Origin: Plectonema cf. radiosum LEGE 06105
Lineage (GTDB): Bacteria > Cyanobacteriota > Cyanobacteriia > Cyanobacteriales > Nostocaceae
Assembly: GCF_015207665.1 (NCBI RefSeq)
Contig: NZ_JADEWL010000011.1
Coordinates: 35,548 to 99,547, forward strand
Reading direction: 5' to 3'
Length of the DNA: 64,000 bases
The stretch's first letter is position 1, and each line of letters opens with the position of its first letter. Under the pieces are notes generated by a model. It saw only the letters and a list, made by a program, of their open reading frames with translations. It was not told the origin of the DNA and ran no database searches. Made by a program: the position numbers and the translations under genes. Positions 46,407 through 54,716 of the stretch are shown here, piece by piece.

Positions 46407-47096
46407 ATGCAGCTTTATCCTTTGTTCCCGCTTTTGTACCCAATCCTTAAATCAAGTTTTCCCAAATGTCTTTGGAGGGGTAATCCAAATTCTAAAATTA
46501 TTGCTCTCACTTTTGATGATGGGCCTCATCCGCAATATACGCAGCAATTACTGCAAGTTCTAGATTATTATCAAGTTCAAGCAAGTTTCTTTTGGCTGGG
46601 TATTTGCGTCGAACGTTTCCCTCACATAGCTCAACAAGTTCATTCTCGCGGACATTGGATTGGCTTACACGGCTATTACCATCACAATTTCCCTCTTCTC
46701 TCCCCAACGCAACTCAAACAAAGTTTGGAAAAAACCCAAACAGCCATTCACAATGCTTGTAATTTAACACCGGAAAAAGTACGTGATATCCGACCCCCTA
46801 ATGGTTTATTTCTGCCTCAAACTTTACAACTTTTTCATGAGTGGAATTACCGCCCTGTGATGTGGAGTGTTGTACCAGAAGATTGGGTACGTCCAGGAAT
46901 AACCAAAGTTGTCAACAGAGTTATGAATAAATTAGAAAATGGTTCTTTGATTGTATTACACGATGGCGTTTGTGGCGGACAAGATGTCGCAGAAATCACA
47001 AAAATAATCATCCCTCAATTATTAAAAGAAGGATATTCTTTTGTCACTATAGATACTTTATGGCAGGAGAATCAGGTCAAAGGTCAAAGGTTATAG
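46407..47096 (+). CDS. Polysaccharide deacetylase (NodB/CE4), soluble
   Basis: Single-domain NodB deacetylase of 229 aa. TFDDGPHP is at 35-42 with the catalytic base and metal Asp. The metal His pair follows in GLHGYYHHNF, then the RPPNG motif (Arg of motif 3), MWSVVPEDW and the leucine-containing IVLHDG near the end. No signal peptide is obvious. The last residues come from the GTCAAAGG repeat, so the C-terminus is variable. The 5' flank is an ACCTATA repeat rather than a clear ribosome binding site. Substrate probably a cell-wall or exported amino sugar polymer. Confidence 0.9.
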   Translation: MQLYPLFPLLYPILKSSFPKCLWRGNPNSKIIALTFDDGPHPQYTQQLLQVLDYYQVQASFFWLGICVERFPHIAQQVHSRGHWIGLHGYYHHNFPLLSPTQLKQSLEKTQTAIHNACNLTPEKVRDIRPPNGLFLPQTLQLFHEWNYRPVMWSVVPEDWVRPGITKVVNRVMNKLENGSLIVLHDGVCGGQDVAEITKIIIPQLLKEGYSFVTIDTLWQENQVKGQRL

Positions 47097-47121
47097 GTCA
47101 AAAGTTAAAAAATAAAATTTT

Positions 47122-47475
47122 CTACTTTGCCTTTCCGGCTTCTTCTGCTTCCTCTGTTTCCTCTGTTTCCTCTACTTCTTCCTCCTCGGTACCTAATAAA
47201 TTATGTATTTCTTGCAAAGAAACTGGTTTTGTTGATGCTTCTTCTGGGAAGTCGTTGTCCGATTCGAGCAAATCTTCTACTTGACAATTGAGAGCTTTAC
47301 AAAATTTTACTATTCTCTGAATGTGGTCTATTCCTGTTCTTCCACTTTCCCAGTTTTGGATGGTGCTTTCTGTCACGCCTACGAGACGAGACAACTCAAG
47401 CTGGGTTAAACCCGCCTTTTCACGAAGAAAAGCTATCCTTGGTTTTGGTTTACGTTTCACAACTACACAACTCAA
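47122..47475 (-). CDS. XRE-family DNA-binding protein
   Basis: Small transcription regulator with one helix-turn-helix of the Cro/C1 type (AFLREKAGLTQLELSRLVGV, ESTIQNWESGR; about 14-47). A short helical linker and an extremely acidic Glu/Thr tail (EEEVEETEETEEAEEAGK) follow. It is transcribed divergently from the curlin-like cluster across a 420-base gap and is the nearest regulator candidate for it; this link is positional only. Confidence 0.85.
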   Translation of the reverse strand: MSCVVVKRKPKPRIAFLREKAGLTQLELSRLVGVTESTIQNWESGRTGIDHIQRIVKFCKALNCQVEDLLESDNDFPEEASTKPVSLQEIHNLLGTEEEEVEETEETEEAEEAGKAK

Positions 47476-47895
47476 GCACGTCTATAGCGGTACATCCTAA
47501 CATCAAAAAAAATATTGCGCCCAACTTTTTTAACCAAAGACTTGACACACCCAAGTTCTTTAGTTAAAGTAATTAAGTATAGAGGTTCAACTTTATAAGT
47601 TAGTTGTTCGCGGTGGATGATCAAAGCATGAATTATCAGTAATGTTAATTCGCCAGAAATGGTCGCTGATTAAAAGCACGAACATTTATTTTCAAAAAAA
47701 AAATTCGGGTAAATCCGGAATAAGCAAACTGAATTCTGTAGCCCCGTATATCCCACAAGAGAAAAATAAAAACTTTAAAAAATCATCAAAGGTTGTTAAT
47801 AAATACCTGTTGAAATTTTAAAGAAAGTTCATCTTCTGGGCAACAACACACAAGATACAACAAAACACACAACACTATTACACGAGGTTTATAAA
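47476..47895. promoter_or_regulatory. Divergent region upstream of the secreted-repeat cluster
   Basis: No gene. A possible promoter reads TTGACA (47542-47547), 17 bases, TAAAGT (47565-47570) toward the cluster. This would give a leader of about 320 bases. Short direct repeats of CAACACAACACACAA type precede the first start codon and are copied in each later spacer. Confidence 0.45.
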
Positions 47896-48279
47896 ATGTT
47901 GAAGAAGTATGCTGCTTTTGGTCTATTGGCTGCTGGTTTGATGATTGCACCCGGTGCAGCTTTCGCTAATTCTCAATCACAGAATAGCAATCAAAATACT
48001 GTCCAAAATGGTACAGCAATCAACGGTAGCACCAATGCTCAAAGCTCTGAATCTTTGAACATCCAAGAGCAAATTCAGAAAACTCGCGACAGTATTGGTA
48101 GAGGTCGTCCTTACGGTCGTCCTGTTTACTGCGCTCCTAGCTATAGCGGACAGTCACAGAACTCTTCACAAGGTACATCTCAAAGCGGTGCGGCTGTAGA
48201 CGGTTCAGTTAACGCTCAATCTAGCAGCAGTGTTAATGACCAGAAGCAAGTTGCCAATAACACCAAGACTTGCAGATAA
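47896..48279 (+). CDS. Secreted curlin-like repeat protein, paralog 1
   Basis: 127-aa exported protein with a signal peptide ending GAAFA (about residue 24). Two copies of S-x5-Q-x-G-x3-N/D-x5-Q follow: SNQNTVQNGTAINGSTNAQ and SSQGTSQSGAAVDGSVNAQ. Curli CsgA uses S-x5-Q-x-G-x2-N-x5-Q, so a beta-solenoid amyloid-like fold is plausible. A basic linker (RDSIGRGRPYGRPVYC) with one Cys lies between the repeats, and a second Cys is next to the C-terminus (TCR). Ribosome binding site GAGG. First of four tandem duplicates. Function as a surface fibre or matrix subunit is inferred from the repeat pattern alone. Confidence 0.8.
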   Translation: MLKKYAAFGLLAAGLMIAPGAAFANSQSQNSNQNTVQNGTAINGSTNAQSSESLNIQEQIQKTRDSIGRGRPYGRPVYCAPSYSGQSQNSSQGTSQSGAAVDGSVNAQSSSSVNDQKQVANNTKTCR

Positions 48280-48396
48280 AAATCAGTTATCAGTTATCAG
48301 TTAACAGTTAACAGATAAATATGGCTTTGCATATATCCATCAAAGCCATTTCAATTCAACAACACAACACACAACTAACTACAAGAGGTTCTGACA
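48280..48396 (+). repeat. Duplicated spacer with 9-bp hairpin
   Basis: Spacer between paralogs 1 and 2: TATCAGT short repeats, then the hairpin ATGGCTTTG...CAAAGCCAT (48321-48349), then CAACACAACACACAAC and a GAGG ribosome binding site. It is repeated nearly unchanged after paralog 2 (hairpin 48822-48850) and paralog 3 (49316-49344). Confidence 0.75.
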
Positions 48397-48780
48397 ATGT
48401 TTAACAAATCTTTGGCTTTCGGTTTATTGGCTGCTGGTTTAATGATTGCACCCGGTGCGGCTTTCGCTAATTCTCAATCTCAGAATAGCAATCAAAATAC
48501 TGTCCAAAATGGTACTGCAATCAACGGTAGCACCAATGCTCAAAGCTCTGAATCTCTCAACATCCAAGAGCAAATCCAGAAAACTCGCGACAGTATTGGT
48601 AGAGTTCGTCGTCATGGTCGTCCTGCTTACTGCGCTCCTAGCTATAGCGGACAGTCACAAAATTCTTCCCAGGGTACAAATCAAAGCGGTGCGGCTGTAG
48701 ATTATTCTGATAACGCTCAATCTAGCAGCAGTGTTAATGACCAGAAGCAAGTTGCCAATAACACCAAGGCTTGCAGATAA
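48397..48780 (+). CDS. Secreted curlin-like repeat protein, paralog 2
   Basis: Near-identical to paralog 1 over signal peptide, first repeat (SNQNTVQNGTAINGSTNAQ), linker and second repeat (SSQGTNQSGAAVDYSDNAQ). The linker reads RVRRHGRPAYC, and both Cys residues are kept. The start lies exactly 501 bases after paralog 1, and the copied unit includes the spacer, so it arose by tandem duplication of a gene-plus-spacer module. Confidence 0.8.
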   Translation: MFNKSLAFGLLAAGLMIAPGAAFANSQSQNSNQNTVQNGTAINGSTNAQSSESLNIQEQIQKTRDSIGRVRRHGRPAYCAPSYSGQSQNSSQGTNQSGAAVDYSDNAQSSSSVNDQKQVANNTKACR

Positions 48781-48897
48781 AAATCAGTTATCAGTTATCA
48801 GTTATCAGTTAACAGATAAATATGGCTTTGCATATATCCATCAAAGCCATTTCAATTCAACAACACAACACACAACTAACTACAAGAGGTTCTGACA

Positions 48898-49281
48898 ATG
48901 TTTAACAAATCTTTGGCTTTCGGTTTATTGGCTGCTGGTTTAATGATTGCACCCGGTGCGGCTTTTGCTAATTCTCAATCTCAGAATAGCAATCAAAATA
49001 CTGTCCAAAATGGTACTGCAATCAACGGTAGTGTAAACGGTCAAAGCTCTGAATCTTTGAACATCCAAGAGCAAATTCAAAACCGCCGCGACAGTATTGG
49101 TAGAGGTCGTCCTTACGGTCGTCCTGGTTACTGCGCTCCTAGCTACAGCGGACAGTCACAGAATTCTTCACAGGGTACAAATCAAAGCGGTGCGGCTGTA
49201 GATTATTCTGATAACGCTCAATCTAGCAGCAGTGTTAATGACCAGAAGCAAGTTTCCAATAACACCAAGGCTTGCAGATAA
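48898..49281 (+). CDS. Secreted curlin-like repeat protein, paralog 3
   Basis: Third copy, again 501 bases after its predecessor. Changes fall mainly in the exposed half of repeat 1 (NGSVNGQ) and in the linker (NRRDSIGRGRPYGRPGYC), while the Ser, Gln and Gly/Asn ladder positions and both Cys residues are unchanged. This pattern suggests selection on the repeat core. Confidence 0.8.
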   Translation: MFNKSLAFGLLAAGLMIAPGAAFANSQSQNSNQNTVQNGTAINGSVNGQSSESLNIQEQIQNRRDSIGRGRPYGRPGYCAPSYSGQSQNSSQGTNQSGAAVDYSDNAQSSSSVNDQKQVSNNTKACR

Positions 49282-49384
49282 AAATCAATTATCAGTTAAC
49301 AGTTATCAGATAAATATGGCTTTGCATATATCCATCAAAGCCATCTCAATTCCACAACACAACTAACTACAAAAGGTTTAGACA

Positions 49385-49759
49385 ATGTTAAATAAATCTT
49401 TGGCTTTCGGCTTATTGGCTGCTGGTTTAATGGTTGCACCCGGCGCAGCTTTTGCTAATTCTCAAAGACAAGAGAGCGTACAAATTACAACTCAGGGAGG
49501 TGCAGCAATCAATAGTAGTGTAAACACTCAGAGTTCAGAAGGTTTAAACATTCAAAATCAAATTCGATTGCGTCAGCAAGGTGGTAGTTACCGTTTACGT
49601 AGCTACTGTCCTGGAAGCTACAGCACTCAGTCACAAACTTCTACTCAGGCATCTACTCAAAGTGGTGCTGCAATAGATTATTCTGACAATGCTCAAGGTA
49701 ATAGTAGTGTTAGCGAACAAAAGCAAGTTGTAGTAACTAGCACTGGTTGTTACCGCTAA
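49385..49759 (+). CDS. Secreted curlin-like repeat protein, paralog 4 (diverged)
   Basis: 124-aa diverged paralog. The signal peptide is conserved (KSLAFGLLAAGLMVAPGAAF). Repeat 1 reads SVQITTQGGAAINSSVNTQ and repeat 2 STQASTQSGAAIDYSDNAQ; both keep the S-x5-Q-x-G-x3-N/D-x5-Q ladder although about half of the other residues differ. The basic linker is replaced by RLRQQGGSYRLRSYC. One Cys stays in the linker and one before the end (TGCYR). Preservation of the ladder under divergence is good evidence that the motif is functional. Confidence 0.8.
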   Translation: MLNKSLAFGLLAAGLMVAPGAAFANSQRQESVQITTQGGAAINSSVNTQSSEGLNIQNQIRLRQQGGSYRLRSYCPGSYSTQSQTSTQASTQSGAAIDYSDNAQGNSSVSEQKQVVVTSTGCYR

Positions 49760-49887
49760 TATTTACAGTGATTACAGATAAATAATAAGTAGTGTCCGCA
49801 TCTTGCGGACAGCGATTTTTCCGGATCGAACTAACTTTTTAAAACATTACAACACACAACACACAAAACTAATAAGGTCTATTAAAA

Positions 49888-50229
49888 ATGATTAAGAAAA
49901 TTTCCACCCTCGGTTTATTAGCTGCCGCTTTTCTTATCGTACCAAATGCAGCATTTGCAGAACAAGGTACAACCCAAGAAGCAAACCAAGAAGCTACTGT
50001 AATTGGTTCTGGTAGTCGAGTTATTCAACGTGGTAATCAAGTAAGCATCCAGCGTCAAGAAAGATTAGGTCCAGGAAACCGTAGATGTAATGTAGGTTCC
50101 CAGTCACAGCAATCAAATCAGCGAATTGACCAAAATGCTGTTGCTATTGATGGTGGGGTTGTCAACCAAAATGCTGACCAAGTAAACATTCAGCGTCAAC
50201 TTATTTTGGGTTCTCGCCACTGTTACTAA
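49888..50229 (+). CDS. Secreted curlin-like repeat protein, paralog 5 (distant)
   Basis: 113-aa exported protein with a related signal peptide (ISTLGLLAAAFLIVPNAAFA). The second repeat keeps the ladder (SNQRIDQNAVAIDGGVVNQ) and is followed by NADQVNIQRQ; the first (TTQEANQEATVIGSGSRVIQ) is relaxed. Two Cys residues occupy the same positions as in paralogs 1-4 (RRCNVG and RHCY). It could be a nucleator or minor subunit by analogy with CsgB, but this is a guess. The spacer before it differs and contains the hairpin TCCGCATCTTGCGGA. Confidence 0.75.
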   Translation: MIKKISTLGLLAAAFLIVPNAAFAEQGTTQEANQEATVIGSGSRVIQRGNQVSIQRQERLGPGNRRCNVGSQSQQSNQRIDQNAVAIDGGVVNQNADQVNIQRQLILGSRHCY

Positions 50230-50436
50230 ATTACATGGGATGAAAATCTGTGGTTATACCATTTTGGATTTTGGATTATCAAAAATACAAATGAAAAATT
50301 CAAAATTTTTGATAAATATCCATTTTTCCGATTATTTTTCAAATTGGTATTAATTCTGGTTTTACCGATTTTCTTAATCGTTTTATCTGTGGTTCATCAC
50401 TATAAAAATCGGTTTTTTCTATTAAAAGAGGTTCCC

Positions 50437-50778
50437 ATGACTACAAAACAAACGATTTCCATCCTTGCATTATCGGTACTAATAGCATTACCAGCAGGAA
50501 TTGCTAGTGCTGATAAAATTCAAGTTCAAAACGGTGACACCAGCGTCAAAATCAACGACAACGGTGATATCCAAATACAAAACGCTCGTAGAAGAAGATT
50601 CTACCGTCCCCGTATTTATCGTGGTTCTGCAATCCGCGTTCCAACACGTACCATCTACCCCCAGAATATCAGGAATATAAAGAAATTAGGTAATTGCACA
50701 ACCTCCAACAGCACTCACAAAAGTGGCTCTGGGAGCAATAGTTCTCATGTTCAAACTAGAACAACAACTTGTCAATAA
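50437..50778 (+). CDS. Secreted small basic protein, hypothetical
   Basis: 113 aa from the ATG at 50437, which has AAAGAGG upstream. An in-frame start 31 codons earlier would put a spurious hydrophobic stretch before the signal peptide and is rejected. The signal peptide (ISILALSVLIALPAGIASA) is followed by a short beta segment, KIQVQNGDTSVKINDNGDIQ, then an Arg/Tyr-rich region (RRRRFYRPRIYRG) and a Ser/Thr/His tail with two Cys (GNCTTSN, TTTCQ). Cysteine placement resembles the preceding proteins. Part of the secreted cluster; function unknown. Confidence 0.7.
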   Translation: MTTKQTISILALSVLIALPAGIASADKIQVQNGDTSVKINDNGDIQIQNARRRRFYRPRIYRGSAIRVPTRTIYPQNIRNIKKLGNCTTSNSTHKSGSGSNSSHVQTRTTTCQ

Positions 50779-50790
50779 AAGGATGCAACT

Positions 50791-51189
50791 ATGAAGCTAA
50801 AATTAATCTCTTTTGGCTTATTCTCGTTAACTACTGTATCTTCAGTATTTATTCCTTCTTTGCAGAATAAAGCATTTGCGGGATGTAACGCCATCGATGT
50901 TAACGTTCAAGTGTCAATCGATGATTCACCAAAAGGACGACAAAGAAACGATGTAACTCAAGAATTCGGCGAGAATTGTAAAGGTAGCGTTGGTACTACT
51001 GCTGTTACTACATCAACTCAAGTTTGTAATTCTTCCAAGTGTGAACAAGCACGTACCAGCCGACAACGACTTGATGGAGATCCTAATCGTCGTACTGGTG
51101 TTAATACTAACAACATTGGCATTAAAGTCGATGTTCCGGTACACGTAAAAAAGCCAAAAAAACCTAATCTTCCTGCTTTTGCACGTTAA
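50791..51189 (+). CDS. Secreted cysteine-containing protein, hypothetical
   Basis: 132 aa, starting only 12 bases after the previous stop, so co-translation is likely. A signal peptide ends at NKAFAG. The mature part has four spaced Cys residues (GCNA, NCKG, VCNSSKC), a beta-like opening (IDVNVQVSID) and a Lys/Pro C-terminus (HVKKPKKPNLPAF). A hairpin follows it (51229-51251). No family recognised. Confidence 0.7.
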   Translation: MKLKLISFGLFSLTTVSSVFIPSLQNKAFAGCNAIDVNVQVSIDDSPKGRQRNDVTQEFGENCKGSVGTTAVTTSTQVCNSSKCEQARTSRQRLDGDPNRRTGVNTNNIGIKVDVPVHVKKPKKPNLPAFAR

Positions 51190-51228
51190 TATTTTCTGGA
51201 AATTTTAGTTTAATTAAAGCTCTTAAAT

Positions 51229-51251
51229 GCCTGGGGATTTTATTCTCAGGC
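51229..51251 (+). terminator. Hairpin after the secreted-protein run
   Basis: GCCTGGGGA (51229-51237) and TCTCAGGC (51244-51251) can form a stem-loop 40 bases after the stop codon of the cysteine-containing protein. There is no T run, so termination is uncertain. Confidence 0.4.
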
Positions 51252-51507
51252 TAATAGTTGTAATAATAAAGGGAATAAAGAATAGGGAGTAGGTATTTTC
51301 ATGAGGGGCTTTCTTCAACCTTTACATATTAGTAAAAGCTCTGCGTTCCTCTGCGTATACCTTTGCGTCCCTTTGCGTTAAAAAAATATATAATAATGCT
51401 TTTATAAGTAAATTTTTGTGATCAATAACGGCTTTATATAACCTCAGCAGTTATTGAATCATTCATAATAAAAAAATAATATAAGCCTACTTAATCACAA
51501 GTGAGAA
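51252..51507. other. Gap within the secreted cluster
   Basis: No gene. The stretch contains the dispersed CTCTGCGTTCCTCTGCG type repeat (about 51338-51380) and an AT-rich promoter-like part before the next start. Confidence 0.5.
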
Positions 51508-52002
51508 TTGAACATGAAAAATTTACTATTTTTGATATGCAGCACGGCTGCGTTAATTACTATTTCCGCAGCTTTTGTAGGTAATTTTATGAATAATCAC
51601 CAAAGTACTGTTGCACAATCGGATATCAATAATATGAATAGTAATTCGAGTACTTCTACTACATTTACCAGTAATTCTTCAGGATATCAACGTGGTAAAG
51701 TTAACTTAAGTAATGCGAATTTATCACAACCACATATTCTGAAGATTGAAACTTCAGCGACTAAATTAAATGGCAAAATAGTTGTGAATGGAAAAGTTGT
51801 TAAAAATCTCAACAATAAAACCACAGAGATTGATTTATCGCGTTATTTGTCAGTGGGAGAACATAAAATTGAAATTTCTGCAAATTACTCTCCTGCGATG
51901 TCTCCGATAACAGTCCAACTCAATGCTCCCAATAGTAATGTGACTCAGCAAACTAGCGGCAATGGTATTTTAAATTACCAATTAGATATTTCCGTGCAGT
52001 AG
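51508..52002 (+). CDS. Secreted beta-rich protein, hypothetical
   Basis: 164 aa with an N-terminal signal/anchor (LLFLICSTAALITISAAFVG), a Ser/Asn/Thr-rich linker and a beta-sandwich-like domain: ILKIETSATKLNGKIVVNG, EIDLSRYLSVGEHKIEISA, SPITVQLNAP. The pattern resembles small Ig- or PEGA-like domains that bind surface structures. It follows the curlin-like genes in the same orientation after a 318-base gap. Function unknown; a chaperone or anchoring role is speculation. Confidence 0.65.
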   Translation: MNMKNLLFLICSTAALITISAAFVGNFMNNHQSTVAQSDINNMNSNSSTSTTFTSNSSGYQRGKVNLSNANLSQPHILKIETSATKLNGKIVVNGKVVKNLNNKTTEIDLSRYLSVGEHKIEISANYSPAMSPITVQLNAPNSNVTQQTSGNGILNYQLDISVQ

Positions 52003-52059
52003 CTATATAGGGTAAACTGTGTAACAACCCTGAATGATTACATAATCAGTTTTAAGAAG

Positions 52060-52587
52060 ATGAGCAAAGGATTGTTACCGTTAATTTGTCCTGGTTTAGT
52101 TGTAGTTGGGTTACAAGTCTTAAATATCCAACCTGGATATTCACAAACAGCAACTAGCAATCAAACAACTAATGTGGGGAATGATGCTAGTTTTAATCAG
52201 ATACTACAATCTAATCCGCAATTACCTGTTACTAATACAAATAACAACTCAAATAATTTTAATTATCCTAATATTTACCCTCTTAATTACGTTCCTAATG
52301 CTCATGTCAATACAGAAAACGACTTCGGTTTTAATTTGTCTGCTGGGGTGAATACTTTAGATGCTTCCAATGTTACAATTTATCTTGGGGTCATTTTTCA
52401 ACCTGGGCGAACGGAAGATCATAAACTGAGAATGTCTCGTTTGCGAAAAGAAACGGAAGTTCTAGAAACTCAAAAGAAAATCATGGAGGGAAATTTAACA
52501 TTATTACGTCTTCAAATTGAAGAAGCTTCTATCCGTTTAGAACGTTTACAGAAATCGTCTGGAACTTCTACGAATAATCAGCAATAA
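52060..52587 (+). CDS. Secreted Asn-rich protein with C-terminal coiled coil
   Basis: 175 aa. The signal peptide ends at GYSQT. An Asn/Thr-rich segment (NTNNNSNNFNYPNIYP) is followed by a beta region, DFGFNLSAGVNTLDASNVTI, and a long amphipathic coiled coil (about 125-165: RLRKETEVLETQKKIMEGNL, EEASIRLERLQ). It starts 57 bases after the previous gene. The coiled coil suggests oligomerisation at the envelope. No known curli accessory protein (CsgE, CsgF, CsgG) is recognised in it. Confidence 0.65.
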   Translation: MSKGLLPLICPGLVVVGLQVLNIQPGYSQTATSNQTTNVGNDASFNQILQSNPQLPVTNTNNNSNNFNYPNIYPLNYVPNAHVNTENDFGFNLSAGVNTLDASNVTIYLGVIFQPGRTEDHKLRMSRLRKETEVLETQKKIMEGNLTLLRLQIEEASIRLERLQKSSGTSTNNQQ

Positions 52588-52588
52588 A

Positions 52589-53035
52589 CTAAATTAACTG
52601 CTCTATTTGTAGTTGATTTTCTAAATTAGCACGTATCCACAATTCTTTCATAGACCAAATCCAAAAATTATCTGATACTTCGGCAAAATCATCATATTTA
52701 TGAGTGACAATTGCATCTAGTTTTTGATAACTAGCACAGATACTTTCCACAGCGGATTCAAAATCTTTAATCGGTGAGGAACGTGCTTGTTGTAAAATAT
52801 TTTGGGTTACAGAGCAAATTTGAATTTTTTCTTGCAACCAATTGATTACCATTTCCGCAACTTTTTTGTTTTGTAAATGGCTCAAATAAGTAAATATTTT
52901 CTGCCATCCAACATCTGTGATATACATCTGAATCAAAGGATTTACTTTCTCTAATAATTCTCTAACATCTGTTACGGTATTACGGTTCATTAAAGCTTCC
53001 AAAATTAGGTCAGCATCAACTAAAATCCGAATCAC
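52589..53035 (-). CDS. PIN-domain protein (VapC-like), no adjacent antitoxin
   Basis: Predicted Mg-dependent RNase of the PIN fold. The first acidic motif is in ILVDADLILEAL (D7, D9), a helix carries KKVAEMVINWL, and the second set is KDFESAVESICA and LDAIVTHKYDDF. The 148-aa length is usual. No antitoxin gene precedes or follows it: the neighbour to the left is the convergent coiled-coil protein with a 1-base gap. It could be an orphan toxin or a domain that elsewhere sits at the N-terminus of larger cyanobacterial proteins. Confidence 0.75.
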   Translation of the reverse strand: MIRILVDADLILEALMNRNTVTDVRELLEKVNPLIQMYITDVGWQKIFTYLSHLQNKKVAEMVINWLQEKIQICSVTQNILQQARSSPIKDFESAVESICASYQKLDAIVTHKYDDFAEVSDNFWIWSMKELWIRANLENQLQIEQLI

Positions 53036-53447
53036 TTTTAATCTCCCTGATTAACGTTATATCTTACAGTTAATGAGATTGTCGGCGCAATCTCTCACTA
53101 ATAGGGTATGAATAGTTGTATATACAAATGTGTAATGTTCTATTTCAGATTTGTGCCAAATATTTATCAAAAAAATATTTTTTGTAAAAAAAAGCAAGTT
53201 TTAAGATAAAAGTATTGACAAACTTTTTAGTTTGTGAATTCTTTTATACAGACGAAAAATAAAATTAGTAGTTCCATATTTTTAAAGCAATTTATTCAGA
53301 AATTATTCCGGATATTTACCCTCTAACCTCTCTAAAAAACAGGGGATTTGTATCAAAAATATTAAATTAAACTTAATATTTTTCATACAAATCATCAGTA
53401 ATTCAGCTAAATTCATTTAATTATATCTATCAAGAGATAGATGATTT
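53036..53447. other. Gap between mltA and the PIN gene
   Basis: No gene. AT-rich DNA with the PIN promoter toward its left end and a long hairpin (53345-53393) near the mltA stop codon. Confidence 0.6.
53345..53393 (-). terminator. 21-bp stem-loop after mltA
   Basis: The arms GATTTGTATCAAAAATATTAA (53345-53365) and its complement with one mismatch (53373-53393) surround a 7-nt loop. The hairpin is 55 bases beyond the mltA stop codon and is AT-rich, unlike a standard GC terminator; an RNA-stability or dispersed-repeat role is possible. Confidence 0.5.
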
Positions 53448-54716
53448 TTATTTAGTTAACAGGTAATAGAGTTGTCCGTTACTAACTGTAACTCCAGCGC
53501 GATCGCCAGCAATTTTTCCAGTTCCTAAGAAGTAATCGACTCGACCTGCACCTTTGATAGCACCACCGGCATCTTGGTCTAAAACGTAACGACTAACGGT
53601 TCGGTGTTGTAGTTTTTTACCGTCTGTCACAAAGGGAAAATCACCGCGTATCAGAGCTAATGCTCCAGGAGGCATTAAAGATTTATCTGTAGCAATTGAA
53701 CGTTCTGCACTTAAACTTACTTGGATAGAACCTTGTGCTGGTTCACCTTTATTTTCTTGGAAAAACACAAAACTGGGGTCACGAGGAAGGTAAACATCTA
53801 ACTTTTTGGGGTACTTTTCAAAGTATTCTAAAATTGTCGGCATGGTAACACCGCTTGATGGTAATTCACCATCGTCAATTAAAGCAGCTCCGATGCTTTT
53901 GTAATTATGAGCGACGTTTCCCGCATAACCGACAGTTGTTTGAGTACCATCGAGCAATCGCAATTTAGCAGAACCTTGGATATGAATCATGTAAGCTTCG
54001 AGACGGGATTTAAACCAAAATAACTCCAATCCTTTTAATTTTCCTTTTGCACCTTGTAAACCATCAGCCCCTTCTAAATCCACACGTGTAGGATGTGGTT
54101 TTTCCCAATCTTTTAAATCTGGAGGTAAACCATAAATGGGATAGCGGTATTCTGTTGTTTGCTCCCGACTTGCTACATAAAGCGGTTCAAAATAAGCAGT
54201 AAATAATACTGTTCCTTTTTGATCTTTTCCTACTGATTGATAAAAAACAAACTCTTTGACAACAGCTTGATTTAATTCTGCTGCGGATTTAGATTCTAGC
54301 AATAATTGACGAAACCGAATTAAACTTTTGATAACTCGTTCTCTACTAATTCCAGCTATGGAATATTTTTGATAAGCATTTTCAGCCGCAGAAGTTTTTA
54401 AATACCTCAAACTATTATCTAGGGAACTCAAAAGAACTTTTTTATCTAAACTTTGACCATTTTCTCCCCATATTTGCTCATCAAAACAAGAAGTATCACC
54501 TTCACAACAAGGAAAAGGTGCTTTTTTAATTGGTATCAGTGGTGGTACTGTTGTTGGAGTCGATTTATCCAGCTTTACAGGAGAAAATACTGGTAATTGC
54601 CATCTTTTTAATTGACACTGTACTGGACTAAGTAGTAGATCACCCAAAGGCTGTAAAGTAATTAATAACACAGCTACAGGTAACGCGATCGCAATTATGC
54701 TTCCTAACTTTTTCAT
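53448..54716 (-). CDS. mltA: Membrane-bound lytic murein transglycosylase A
   Basis: Peptidoglycan lytic transglycosylase that cleaves glycan strands to 1,6-anhydro ends. An N-terminal signal/anchor (SIIAIALPVAVLLITLQPLG) is present. The MltA domain shows TAYFEPLYVASREQT, the inserted barrel with FWFKSRLEAYMIHIQGSAK, and the C-terminal 3D domain with DQDAGGAIKGAGRVDYFLG, which contains the catalytic Asp. 422 aa is typical. The ATG at 54716 is preferred to a TTG two codons before. Confidence 0.93.
   Translation of the reverse strand: MKKLGSIIAIALPVAVLLITLQPLGDLLLSPVQCQLKRWQLPVFSPVKLDKSTPTTVPPLIPIKKAPFPCCEGDTSCFDEQIWGENGQSLDKKVLLSSLDNSLRYLKTSAAENAYQKYSIAGISRERVIKSLIRFRQLLLESKSAAELNQAVVKEFVFYQSVGKDQKGTVLFTAYFEPLYVASREQTTEYRYPIYGLPPDLKDWEKPHPTRVDLEGADGLQGAKGKLKGLELFWFKSRLEAYMIHIQGSAKLRLLDGTQTTVGYAGNVAHNYKSIGAALIDDGELPSSGVTMPTILEYFEKYPKKLDVYLPRDPSFVFFQENKGEPAQGSIQVSLSAERSIATDKSLMPPGALALIRGDFPFVTDGKKLQHRTVSRYVLDQDAGGAIKGAGRVDYFLGTGKIAGDRAGVTVSNGQLYYLLTK

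Noticed and set aside
50344..50436. Upstream ATG-type extension of the small basic secreted protein
   Set aside because: It would place a second hydrophobic stretch before the signal peptide; the internal ATG at 50437 has a good ribosome binding site.
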